Origin: Callorhinus ursinus | Taxonomy: Eukaryota; Chordata; Mammalia; Carnivora; Otariidae | Length of the DNA: 64,000 bases | Assembly: GCF_003265705.1 (NCBI RefSeq) | Contig: NW_020312785.1 | Span: forward strand, 23,676,587 to 23,740,586 | Direction of reading: 5' to 3' | Part shown: positions 9,817 to 20,802 of the stretch, one piece after another | Numbering within the stretch: the stretch's first letter is position 1 | Layout: each line of letters opens with the position of its first letter | The notes under the pieces: generated by a model | Seen by the model: only the letters and a program-made list of their open reading frames with translations | Database searches by the model: none | What the model was told of the DNA's origin: nothing | Position numbers and translations under genes: made by a program

Positions 9817-12800
9817 CAGAGGGGAAAGAGAATAATATAAAATAAGCTGATTATAAGAAATATACTTATTTCTTAAGATTCTTTAACCAAAGTTCATATA
9901 TAGTTAACAAATTCAGTTTTCCTTCATAAAAAACTGTATTATGACACATGCATATTGTATCTGTTGCCAGAGTAAAGAAAGAGGATGCCATTCAAAAAGG
10001 ATTCATTTAATAAATTATTATTGCTGCATAAACCCATATATGTGAATCTCAAAAAGACAATATGGAATATAAGAAAGCACACACAAAATAATACATATCT
10101 TGATTCTATTTATATAAAGGTAAAAACTGTCAAAACCAACATAACTAATATACGATATGAGAAGTCAAGATAGTGGTACTATGGGAGAGAAGCTCAGGTA
10201 AAGACTAAGAGGAGCTTCAGGAAGATTCTGGGTTGCTGGTAAAATCCTATATATTGACCTGCATAGGGGTTACACGGCTATGCTTAATTTGTTATAACTT
10301 ATCTAGCTATAGACTTATAATTTATAAAATTTTCTGTATTCATATTTAAATTAAATTTGCATTCTACAGAACATTCATTATTAATTTGGTAAGCATTTTT
10401 GACCATTTTATTAGATCCATGTAGAATTCCTAGCATTGAAGAAGAAAATATGGATGCAAAACAATTAAAATCAGATCTCATAGAGTAAGGGAAAGAAAAA
10501 AGACCATAAAAAACATCGTGTGGCATGATGGCAAAAAGTTAGGTTAAGAATCATGTGAATTTTAGAGTCAAAGGGGCCTCAGCTGAAAAATTTGCTCTGG
10601 CACTTCTTACTTTGGGACCTACCTTTTAAGATGGCCTTTTGAGCAGACTCAATGAAATTCATTACTGGACTTCAATCAACCTTATTCTTCCTGTCCCTAT
10701 AGTGTTTCATAAAGTTGCATGCAAACACACAAAAGTGATTCATTTAAGCTGTAAGGTTAGAGAACAGTTAGAAAATTAAGACTTCCCAGAAATGACAACT
10801 GAGCAGGCACTGGAAGCAGGAGCTGAACTTGACCAAGAGGATTTCAGGGTAAAGCAAATTTCAAAAAAAAAAAAAAAAAAAAAAAAGCACACACATGGAT
10901 ACAAAGCTCTTCGAGCCCAGTTAAGACTTAGTAGTTCAATGCACGTGTGCGCGTACAGGAGACGAGTGGAGAGAGACAAAAGGAGAAGCTGGTATGTTTA
11001 AACCAGGCTGTGTTTAAACTAGGTTGTGAAGGGCCTTGTAAGCTAATGCAGGCGTGTTTTGCTTGGTTTGCTTTTATCCTGTAATTATGTGGTCTAACAT
11101 AAATACCAGGCTCACCTGGTCCCTTGAGATCTGAATAAGATTGCCCAAACCTCCCTTCCGAATCCTTGGCCGTCCAAACACCTCCTCAAGCTTTAGGCCA
11201 AATCCCTGACTGCTGTTTTTCAACTGTGATTTGTTTCACACTGCATTACCAAATATGAGACTGAGACTCTTCGCAGTTTTCACATGACCCCGCCCTCAAC
11301 AACAAAAAAATCCTTTCCAGAAAGCATTTGTGACTTTAGTCCTTTTGTCTTGAGTGGGAAGATAATGAGAAGATTGTATTGCACAAATGCATATGACTTC
11401 AAGCTCAACAATAGGTTATTACATTTCTCAAAGTGTTGCCTCACAACAAAGGGAATTCGGGACTGAGAAATTCTTTCCTGTCCATATTTTTTTGAATGTA
11501 GTTTTGACCAATGAAATGTTTTTTAACAAAATAAACCATCAAAAAACTGCTTCTCTGGACAATATATATTTAATTCATCAAAATGTCCCACTCTCTGAGA
11601 TTAAAATAAATATAATTTTCATGTTAGCAATTTATTACTGGTAAGTCCACTGATTTACCAATTTGGAATTTTTATAGGTATGTGTGTTTTTAACATCTCG
11701 TCTGATCATGGTAAGAAAATGTAAACTCTGGTTTGTACTACAACAAAGCAACAATTTCCAGCCTTTTGTGGTAACAGATGTGAAGTATCTAATGATAATA
11801 TTCTTAAAACAAGTCTTATTTCAAATATCCCCTTTCTTGCTCAAAAACAACACCCCATTTTTAGAATATTAGTCTAGTTAAAATTAAATAACCATTTTGA
11901 CCCTAAATGAACACTGTCAGCAAACAAACAAGATTATAGAAGTCCTTTCTCCACCTTGAAACAGTGGTTCTTTACATTTCATAAAGCCCTCTGGGTTACT
12001 TTCTTGTCTTGACTTCAAAGAGATATATAAAGCTTAGATCAATTTTGCAGCGGCATACAGCATGATGAGAAACGAGCCTGGCTCGGAGTCAGGTCATGGT
12101 GAACCAACCTCCAAAAATGCTAAAAACCGTACAAGTTTTATAAAAATTCCTTTTAGTGGTGCCATAAAATAGCTAGCTATTATATTAAGATTGGCTGAAA
12201 CCTGTAAGTAATTCAAAAAAAAAAATAACTGCTCACCCATTGGTTTGATGTTTCTCATGTGTTACACTAGATATCAACAGAATGTAAACAATGCGTCCTT
12301 AAAAAGTACAATACTGCCGTCCTTTCTTATGACAAGATGATGCATTCTATACAAAGATACCTTCTCTCAAAGTCGATGTTGGAGCCCGTATCTACAGATA
12401 ACAGAAAGATTTCTGAGACAGAGATCTGACTTTATTCGAGGCCGCAATTTCAAGAGTTAAACTATTAGGAAAGCTCTTAGAACTGATCAGAAACAAGTTC
12501 ACTATGTAAATAAAATGTATTAATATTTCTAGCACGAAGTAAAATAGTGTTTTTGCTTTCCTTGTTCTATATTTACATTAAGCTTTTTTTTCCCAAAACA
12601 TGCCAGTTTGTGTTTATTTCATAAATTTCAAAAAGAATTAAAGATGAGCCAGGACAGCACATTTTTTCACATATGCTGCAGCAGCATATTAGGGGAACGC
12701 TACAGGCTACAGCACTCTTTCTTTCCAAATTGAGTTAAATTTCCAAGTTTACCATACATAGAACCCTAAAATTAAACAAAATCCACCAACTTGACTTTTT

Positions 12801-13239
12801 TAGAGAGCCATGACGAGGAAGGAAGCATGCATGTGCATGAGGGTACATACACATAAACATGATTCTAATTAGGGTGGACACCGTCTTCTAGTGATTGATG
12901 TACACATGATGTTTCTTCCTAGTTAGGCAGAAATGTTAGAAGTCAGCAATTTGGTGGAAACGGAGACTGCCATGTTTATTGCCAGTTGGGCAGCTTGACA
13001 ATATGGGGTTTTGAATCCTGCTCGGGAACTGTGTGTTCATAATAGCACAAGTCTCATTTGGATTGAAGGAACATAGAAAATAACTCCAAGGAAAAAGACC
13101 AGTGGGGAATGTCAGTCAGTAAAAAAGGATATATTTAGAAATGACACAATTTAAAAATTAACAATTACAATACAGGATCTACAGAAATAAGATGGGAAGA
13201 AATAAGATTTTTAATAAAAGTACAACATTCAAAGCTAAT
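9817..13239. other. Unique AT-rich sequence
   Basis: Holds a 24-nt poly-A run at 10863-10886 without a recognisable element attached. 11020-11100 carries a 'gaagggccttgtaagc' motif typical of a very old repeat. No exon, RNA gene or CpG cluster seen. Confidence 0.5.
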
Positions 13240-13600
13240 GCTACTAGCGCATTATTCATTTGTCTTGCTCTTCCTTCTGTCTGACTGACTCCCCAAGTAC
13301 TGTCAAATTTTACTCAAATGTCACCCTCTGAGTATGCCCTCCTGTGCTATTCTAAAGGAAACCCTCTCTATCCCCATTGCTCTTCCTATATCCCATTCAC
13401 TCCTTTATTTTTTTCCACAGCACCAACACCATCTGAACCTACCATTTATTGTATTTATTCTCTTAAGGTTCATCTCTTCCCACTAGAATATAAAATCTGT
13501 AAGGTCAGGAATGTTTTCAGTTTTGTTCACTACTGTGTTTCTAGGACTCAGAACATTTGTGAACAGACTAGGGGTTTCATAACCATTTGTAAATAAACAA
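13240..13600 (+). mobile_element. L2 LINE 3' fragment
   Basis: Diverged L2 3' end: 'caaatgtcaccctctgagtatgccctcctg', later 'ccactagaatataaaatctgtaaggtcaggaatgtttt', then an 'aataaa' ending. No intact coding sequence. Confidence 0.75.
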
Positions 13601-14762
13601 AGAATTCCCAGTAGTGAAATTAGTATAGTGGGGAACAGCGGCAGGATAGTTTGCTGTCCACTAAGATATATTCTAAACTTATTTTTTCAGTCTCATTTTT
13701 AGTTATCAGGATATTTTATCTGTTGATAACATTTACATTAAATATGTTTGTTTTTTCCCGTGCAATCTAAATAAGTGGTTTGTTTTAATATTCCTCTCAT
13801 TCCTTTTTATATGGAATGATATTTCCCAATCTGATAAAGTCTTTAAACACAAGAATATTAGAAGAAATCAAGGTGGGAACCAGTTGAGACAATTATAAAA
13901 AATGAGTCAAAGATATGTGATTACAGTTGCAGCTTCAGTAATGGCTGAGCAGCTTAAATTAAACTAACCCACCCACAGATAACTGTTATATACTTTGAGC
14001 AAAAAAATAAGGAACAGCTCTTTGAAGGCACTGGAGAGTGACTAAAAACAGGCATAAAATGGAGAAGGAAACTACACTGGGGATTAATGCAGATTAGTAC
14101 ACTCTTCCAGGAAGGCGCTCCCCAGGCAGAAACAATGTGTTAGAACTCAATCACAGAACTCAAGCAGAAAGCCACAGTTTTATTGGCCTGAGATGTAAGA
14201 GAATGATGCTCAAAACTGCCAGAATGGCTAGAAATTGAAGGAGAAAAATGTCCAGAAATGAGAGTCACATATGAAGGAGCTCCAAATTTGCATATAACCT
14301 CCAGTCACATCACTGAATGACCCATGAATAGCACATGTGCAGGGGAGACTCCACAGATCCCAATGGGAAGCATCAGCTGCAAGGCCAAAAGATCTAAGAC
14401 TAATATGGGAAAGGTAGAGTTGAAGTCATGCCACGTTAGAAGAGCCACATCTTCTGAATAAAACCATGTCCTACACAGAAGGGATTCATCTTGGACCAAG
14501 TGCAAAACCAACCAACCAAACAAACAAAAATTCATGCTAAAGGAAAGTAAAACCAAACCACCACAATGTTTAAGGTGTCAGAATATAGTTTAACTGTCTG
14601 CTGGAAGGAAAATTAACTCTTCAGGAAAAGGTCACAAAACAAAGAAGCTCTCCAATGTCTAATTTGAAATGTCTAGCACACAACCAAAATTTCTAGACAT
14701 GTAACTAATATACAGGAATATGCTAATGAAGGGGAAAAAGTTCTCTAGAAACAGACCTCAAC

Positions 14763-14952
14763 TGGGCACCTGCGTGGATCCATTGGTTAAGCATCTGCCT
14801 TTAGCTCAGGTCATGACCTCACTGTCCTGTGATCAAGCCCTGCTTCAGGCTTTCTGCTCAGTGGGTCTGCTTCCCCCTCTCCCTCTCCCTCTGTGCTCTC
14901 TCTCTCTCTCTCAAATAAATAAATAAAATCTTTAAAAAAATTAAAAAAAAAA
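14763..14952 (+). mobile_element. CAN-SINE inside the L1M
   Basis: TGGGCACCTGCGTGGATCCATTGG head, CT-rich middle and AAATAAATAAATAAAATCTTT tail. 16-bp perfect TSD AGAAACAGACCTCAAC at 14747-14762 and 14953-14968. Confidence 0.95.
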
Positions 14953-15378
14953 AGAAACAGACCTCAACATATCTCTAACAGTGGACTTAGAAGACAAGAG
15001 CTTGGGAAAACAGCTAGCTTAAGTAAGTACAGTGACTTATGGAAAAGATGGTCAGAATAATCGAGCAGATGGAGAAATTCATCTGACAAATTGAAAATGT
15101 AAAAGAGAATCAAAACTACATTGTAGAACTGAAAAGAAATAAATGCCTGAAATGATATTCATTGCATTAGCTTAACAGCAGATTGGAGATGGTAAAAGGA
15201 AAGGTTGGCGAACCTCAAAAACGGTCTCCAGAAATTATCCAAGGAACACAAGGAGAAAGTTTTGAAGTAAAATGAACAGAGCCTCATGGGCAGATGAGAC
15301 ACTACAGAATGGCCCAATATACATGTAAATAAAAATCGCAAAAGGAGAGGTCAGTGAAGACAGACAGAAAAGTATCCT

Positions 15379-15576
15379 TCGGGGGCACCTCGGTGGCTCA
15401 GTCATTAAGCATCTGCCTTCGGCTCAGGTCATGATCCCAGGGTCCTGGGATGGAGCCCCTCATCGGGCTACCTGCTCGGTGGGAAGCCTGCTTCTCCCTC
15501 TCCCACTTCCCCTGCTTGTGTTTCCTCTCTCGCTGTCTCTCTCTCTGTCAAATAAATAAATAAAAAATAAAATCTT
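15379..15576 (+). mobile_element. CAN-SINE inside the L1M, arctoid type
   Basis: GGGGGCACCTCGGTGGCTCAG head, the CCCCTGCTTGTGTTTCCTCT type of CT region and an AAATAAATAAATAAAAAATAAAATCTT tail. TSD AAAAGTATCCT / AAAAGTATTCT at 15368-15378 and 15577-15587. Confidence 0.95.
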
Positions 15577-17707
15577 AAAAAGTATTCTATGAAATAATGG
15601 CAAAATTTTTCTAAAGTAAAAACCAAACAAAAAAACCTGTAAACTAAAAAGTTGCAAGGAACCTTATGAACATCAGCATGATAAATCAAAAGAAAACCAC
15701 ACCTAAACATATCATAGTCAAACTTCTGAAAAGCAAACTTAAAGAGAAAGCCTTGAAAGAAACCAGCAGAAAAGATGGACATAAATTATATCTAATTTCT
15801 CCTCAGAATCAATAAGAACCAGGAGATATAGATTGTTGAAGTGCTAAAAGGTAAAAACAAAACATTTTAAAATATTCCACAGAACTCTATATCCAGTGAA
15901 TATATCCTTCAAAAATGAGGTGAAATAAGGCCATATTCAGATAAAGGCTGTGAGAATGTACTGCCAAGAGAATTGCACCACAGAAATACTAAATGAACTT
16001 CTTTGGGCCAAAGAGAAATTACACCAGATGGAAACGCTAAACTACAAAGGAATGAAAAGCACTAGAAATGGTAGACATGTGGATAACTGAAGGCGATTTC
16101 TTTTTGCATAATTTCATTTAAAAACTAATTTTTAAAGCAAAAATTCTAAAATACTGTGGGGTTTATAACAACTCAATATAAATTATGACACAGCACTACA
16201 CAAAGGATAGTGAAGGTAAACAGAATTATACTGGTACAAAGTTCTCACATTTTACTTGAAGTAGTACAACACTGGTGCTAAGCAGACTATTATCAGTTAA
16301 GTATGCACATATTTATACCTAAAACAATAATTTTAAAAATAATATTAAAAGTATAGCTAAAAAGAATATAGTTAAAAAGCCAAGAGAGAAATTAAAATGG
16401 AATACTAATATATATTTGATATATATGTTTAAATGTATGCATATACATTTATCCCAGAAGGTGGGAAAGCACAGAAAAACACAGTAACATGGAGAAAAGA
16501 GAAACTGAATGACAAAGTAATAACCCAAACCCCACCATATCAATACTTACATTAACTGTAAACTAAATTTTCCATTTAATAGGCATAGATATTATTAGAT
16601 TATTATATTGGTAAAATTATATTAAAATTAAAAAGCAAGACTACCTAGCCTTGAGAGATGTACTGCAAATAGGAATATACATACAGGTTACAAGCACATG
16701 GATGCAAAATGATATACCATGCAAAGAATAAATATTTTAATAAAGCTAGTGTGTCTGTATTAATACCAGACACTGTAGAATTCAGAACAAAGAACCAAGG
16801 AATAGTGGGATATTTCACAATAATAGTGTCAATAATAATCTCAATTTGTATGTGCTTAATAAGAGAAACTAAGAATACATTTTAAAAGTTAACAGAACTA
16901 AACAGAGAACAGATTAATCTACAATGATACTTGAAGATTTTAACACCCTCTCTTAGAAACTGTTAGAAAAACTTCATATTGTTCAGATGTCCCTTTTGCA
17001 CAAATGATCTATAGATTCCATAGAGTCCTAATACAGTCCTAATAAAATCAAAACTGGCTTGTTCTTTGGTAGATATTAACAAAGTTTATTCTAAATTTTT
17101 TGAAAATTTTAAAGAGCCTAGAAAAGCCAGAATAATTTAGAAAAGAAAAAGATAGAGGAATAATTTCATAATTTTCAGATCTTTGTGATATAGTAATCAA
17201 AAAAGTCTATATATTTGTTTTTGGCATAACCAAGGGCAAAAAGTTCAGTGGACCAGAAGAGAAAGGCTGGACATAAACCCACACATACACAACCAATTCA
17301 TTTCAATGAAAACACCAAGGCAATTAAGTTGGGAAAGGAAATCCTCTTGAACAAATCATGCTGGAAGTCCTGGATAAACATAGGAAACATATGAAAAATA
17401 AATTTTGCCTCCTTCTTTACACTACACACAAAGATCAATTTGACATATACCAGTGATTGAAATGTAACAACTAAAATGATAAACTATCTGAAAGAACACA
17501 CAAGCAACATATTCATGACCTTGGAGTAGGCAGATTTTTTAGGACAGAAACAACACTAAAAATATTTTTTTAAATGGATAAATTGGACTTCATCAAAATT
17601 AAAGCCTTTCACTCATCTGAAGATACTATTAATGAAATGCAAAGGGAAGCCACAGACTGAGAGAAAATATTTTATCTTTATATTTACATGATTCCATTTA
17701 TATGAAG

Positions 17708-17735
17708 AGATAGATAGATAGATAGATGATAGATA
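17708..17735. repeat. (GATA)n microsatellite
   Basis: TAGATAGATAGATAGATGAT in the degenerate L1M body. Confidence 0.9.
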
Positions 17736-17763
17736 TTTGCCAAAGGATTTTATCTAAAATAGG

Positions 17764-17896
17764 CGTTGTTGTTGTTGTTGTTGTTGTTGTTTAAGATTTT
17801 ACTTTGTAAGTAATTTCCACACAAAACACGGGGCTCAAACTCATAATCCCAAGATCAAGAGTCACATGCTCTACCAACTGAGCCAGCTGGGTGCTC
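17764..17896 (-). mobile_element. Short-type CAN-SINE antisense with (GTT)n tail
   Basis: Begins with nine GTT units (17764-17790), the complement of an (AAC)n tail. TAAGATTTTACTTTGTAAG and the tRNA-like part ACCAACTGAGCCAGCTGGG follow. TSD CTAAAATAGG / CTAAAACAGG at 17754-17763 and 17897-17906. No CT-rich block. Confidence 0.9.
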
Positions 17897-18060
17897 CTAA
17901 AACAGGTTTTAAAACCTTCTAAAATCAATAATAGGAAGACAAATAGGTCCCCTAAGTAGGCAAAAGACTTGGACAGAAAATTCACAAAAGAAGATATACA
18001 AATGGCTTATAAGCACATGAAAAGGTCAACATCATGAGCCATTAGAAAAATCAAATGATG

Positions 18061-18180
18061 GGCGCCTGGGTGGCTCAGATGGTTGAGCGTCTGCCTTCGG
18101 CTCAGGTCATGATCCCGGGGTCCTGGGATCGAGTCCCGCGTCGGGCTCCCTGCTCCTTGGGAGCCTGCTTCTCCCTCTGC

Positions 18181-18213
<33 letters not shown>

Positions 18214-18256
18214 GAATAAATAAATAAAAAAAATTTAAAAAAAAAAAAAAAAAAAA
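18061..18256 (+). mobile_element. CAN-SINE inside the L1M, dog-like subtype
   Basis: GGCGCCTGGGTGGCTCAGATGG head, GGGAGCCTGCTTCTCCCTCTG, a (CT)n run and the tail TCATGAATAAATAAATAAAA followed by a long poly-A. 17-bp perfect TSD AGAAAAATCAAATGATG (18044-18060, 18257-18273). Perfect TSD and little divergence point to recent insertion. Confidence 0.97.
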
Positions 18257-19011
18257 AGAAAAATCAAATGATGCCACATTGAGAGAAATCTCATATTCAC
18301 TAGAATGCCTACAATAAAAAGACTGAAGACAATGAAGATAGTGAGGATGTTAAACACTTGGAATAGTCACACTGCTGGCGGGAATATAAAATGGTACAAT
18401 CACCTTGGAAAATTAGTTGTCTTTTATAAAGTTAAATATATGACCCAGCAAATTCCACCTCAAACTATTTCCCCCCCAAATGAAAACACATGTCCATAAA
18501 AACACTTGTAAATAACATTTCTAGCAGCACATTCATAGTAGCACAAAGTCAGAAATAACCTAAGTGTCCATTAATGGAAGAATGGACGAACTGTCCTATA
18601 TTCATACCATCGAATTCTACTCAGTAATAAAAAAAGAATGAACTACTGATGTGTGTAAACTGGTGGATGAATTTCACAAACATACTAAGTGAAAGAAGCA
18701 TAACAAAAGAGCACACGCTGAACAGTTTCATTTATATAAAGTTAAAGAACAGGATACACTAATCTATTGTGATAAATATCTAAACAGCAGTTGTCTGTGA
18801 TGTTAGAGATTGACTAGAAAAGACAGAAAACTTCTGCAATGATGGACATGTTCTATGTCTTGATTAGAGTTGTAGTTACATGGATGTCTACATTCATCAG
18901 TATTCATTAGATTGGGCAGAGATCTATGCATTTCACTCTAGGTAAAATTTACCATAGTAAAAGATGTGATGATCTATTCCCTAGTTTGATATACACTTCA
19001 AAATTAGCTTT

Positions 19012-19196
19012 CCTTTTTTTTTTTCTTTTTTGAGAGAGAGAGAGTGTGTGTGTTGGGGTGGGGGGATGGAGAGGGAGAGAGAAAATCTTGAGGCAGGCTC
19101 CATGCTCTGCATGGAGCCCGACTCGGGGCTCAATCATGACTTAAGCCAAAATCAAGAGTTGGATGCTTAACTGACTGAGCCACCCAGGCACCCGTA
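19012..19196 (-). mobile_element. CAN-SINE antisense, older subfamily
   Basis: T-rich start, GAGAGAGAGAGAGTGTGTG, GCAGGCTCCATGCTCTGCATGG and CCACCCAGGCACCC end. TSD AAAATTAGCTTT / AAAACTAACTTT at 19000-19011 and 19197-19208. Confidence 0.93.
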
Positions 19197-19223
19197 AAAA
19201 CTAACTTTTAAAATATAAGATTT

Positions 19224-19387
19224 GGGGTGACTGGGTGGCTCAGCCATTAAGCGTCTGCCTTCAGATGGGGTCACGATCCCAGAGTCCTGGGATCAAGCCC
19301 CACATTGGCCTCCCTGCTCAGCGGGAAGCCTGCTTCTCCCTCTCCCACTCCCCCTGCTTGTGTTCCCTCTCTCGCTGTCTCTCTGTC
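19224..19387 (+). mobile_element. CAN-SINE, + arm of an inverted pair
   Basis: GGGGTGACTGGGTGGCTCAG head, CCCCTGCTTGTGTTCCCTCT region, then an AAATAAATAAAATCTT tail at 19388-19403 that served as target for the next element. Confidence 0.95.
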
Positions 19388-19403
19388 AAATAAATAAAAT
19401 CTT

Positions 19404-19607
19404 TATTTTATTTTTTTTAAAGATTTTATTTATTTATTTGACAGAGACAGAGATAACAAGAGCAGGAACACAAGCAGCGGGAGTGGGAGAGGGAGAAGCA
19501 GACTCCCCACGGAGCAGAGAGGCCGATGTGGGGCTTGATCCCAAGACTCTGGGATCATGACCCGAGCCGAAGGCAGACGCTTAACGGCTGAGGCACCCAG
19601 TTGCCCC
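19404..19607 (-). mobile_element. CAN-SINE, - arm of an inverted pair
   Basis: Complement of tail, GACAGAGACAGAGATAACAAG, and head complement CACCCAGTTGCCCC. The A-rich tail of the preceding + SINE is duplicated: AAATAAATAAAATCTT (19388-19403) and AAATATATAAAATCTT (19608-19623). This element therefore inserted into the older one's tail and formed a tail-to-tail inverted repeat. Confidence 0.95.
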
Positions 19608-19624
19608 AAATATATAAAATCTTA

Positions 19625-19650
19625 AAATATATATATATATATATATATAA
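19625..19650. repeat. (TA)n microsatellite
   Basis: AAAATATATATATATATATA and onwards. Confidence 0.9.
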
Positions 19651-19697
19651 AATTTATCAAACACTATCAAATAACTCACGATCTATCAGCTACTTTG

Positions 19698-20303
19698 GGT
19701 TTTTTTTGTTTATTTATTTATTTTTATTATGTTATGTTAATCACCATACATTACATCATTAGTTTTTGATGTAGTGTTCCATGATTCATTGTTTGCATAT
19801 AACACCCAGTGCTCCATGCAGTACGTGCCCTCCTTAATACCCATCACCAGGCTAAACCATCCCCCATCCCCTCCCCTCTAGAACCCTCAGTTTATTTCTC
19901 AAAGTCCATAGTCTCTCATGGTTCATCTCCCACTCTGATTTCCCCCCCTTCATTTTCCCTTCCTGCTATCTTCTTCTTCTTCTTTTTTTTTTTTTTAACA
20001 TACAATGTATTATTTGCTTCAGAGGTACAGGTCTGTGATTCAACAGTCTTACACAATTCATAGCACTCACCATAGCACATACCCTCCCCAGTGTCTATCA
20101 CCCAGCTACCCCATCCCTCCTCCCCCCCCACCACTCCAGCAACCCTTAGTTTGTTTCCTGAGATTAAGAGTTCCTAATATCAGTGTGGTCATGTGATACA
20201 TGTCTTTCTCTGATTGATTTATTTTGCTCAGCATACTATCCTCCAGTTCCATCCACGTCATTGCAAATGGCAAGATTTCATTCCTTTTGATGGCTGCATA
20301 ATA
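19698..20303 (-). mobile_element. Carnivoran L1 3' end, antisense
   Basis: Complement of an L1 3' untranslated region. A T-rich tail complement is followed by 'gttatgttaatcaccatacattacatcatt' and 'gccctccttaatacccatcaccaggc', and after a pyrimidine run (19968-19998) by 'gtattatttgcttcagaggtacaggtctgtgattc'. A 13-bp TSD ATCAGCTACTTTG at 19685-19697 and 20304-20316 defines both ends. No ORF2 is included, so this is a 5'-truncated copy. Confidence 0.9.
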
Positions 20304-20579
20304 ATCAGCTACTTTGAAATACCAAATAATATGAGATCTGTTTTTCTAGAATGAGAACAGACATTACAATCAGCACTAAAGCATTCCTATGTTATTTAGA
20401 TTTTGTGTTCACAACAAACTCATTAAAAACTAATTGCCAACCCTAGAATGGTCCTTTCTGTATCACTGAAACAGAATAAGAAAGAATTCCTAACACTTCA
20501 GTAGTCTTCAGTAATTTAAAAGTATTCTTTCTCGACATTATAGGAAAGTTTTTTATTAATCTAAAATACTTGTGGTTTT

Positions 20580-20797
20580 GGGGGCATCTGGGTGGCTCAG
20601 TTGGTTAAGTGTCTGCCTTTGGCTCAGGTCATGATCACAGGGTCCCAGGGTCCCAGGATAGAGCCCCAAGTCGGGCTCCCTGCTCAGTGGGGCGTCTCTG
20701 TCTCCCTTTCCCTCTGCCTGCCCCTCCCCCAACAGCGCTTGCTCTCGCTCTCTCTCTCTCTCATTCTCTCAGTGTCAAATAAATAAGTAAAATCTTT
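20580..20797 (+). mobile_element. CAN-SINE
   Basis: GGGGGCATCTGGGTGGCTCAG head, CT-rich middle and AAATAAATAAGTAAAATCTTT tail. TSD AAAATACTTGTGGTTTT (20563-20579) and a one-base-shorter, one-change copy at 20798-20813. It abuts the 5' end of the next L1. Confidence 0.95.
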
Positions 20798-20802
20798 AAA
20801 AC

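Larger units (their letters stand above)
13860..18965 (+). mobile_element. Ancient L1M/HAL1-like LINE with ORF2 deletion
   Basis: An old, stop-ridden L1 in + orientation. About 13860-14990 resembles the 5' region, 14990-16030 an ORF1-like part (e.g. 'aaaaccacacctaaacatatcatagtcaaac', 'ccagtgaatatatccttcaaaaatgaggtgaaa') and 16500-16975 the endonuclease part of ORF2. At about 16980 it jumps to the C-terminal third of ORF2 ('gaatggacgaactgtcctatattcata...' near 18590) and ends in the 3' UTR near 18965. The central reverse-transcriptase core is missing, so it cannot be active. Later SINEs sit at 14763, 15379, 17764 and 18061. Boundaries are approximate. Confidence 0.75.

Noticed and set aside
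10863..10886. Poly-A run as a retrocopy tail
   Set aside because: No AATAAA at the right distance and no duplicated flanks were found.
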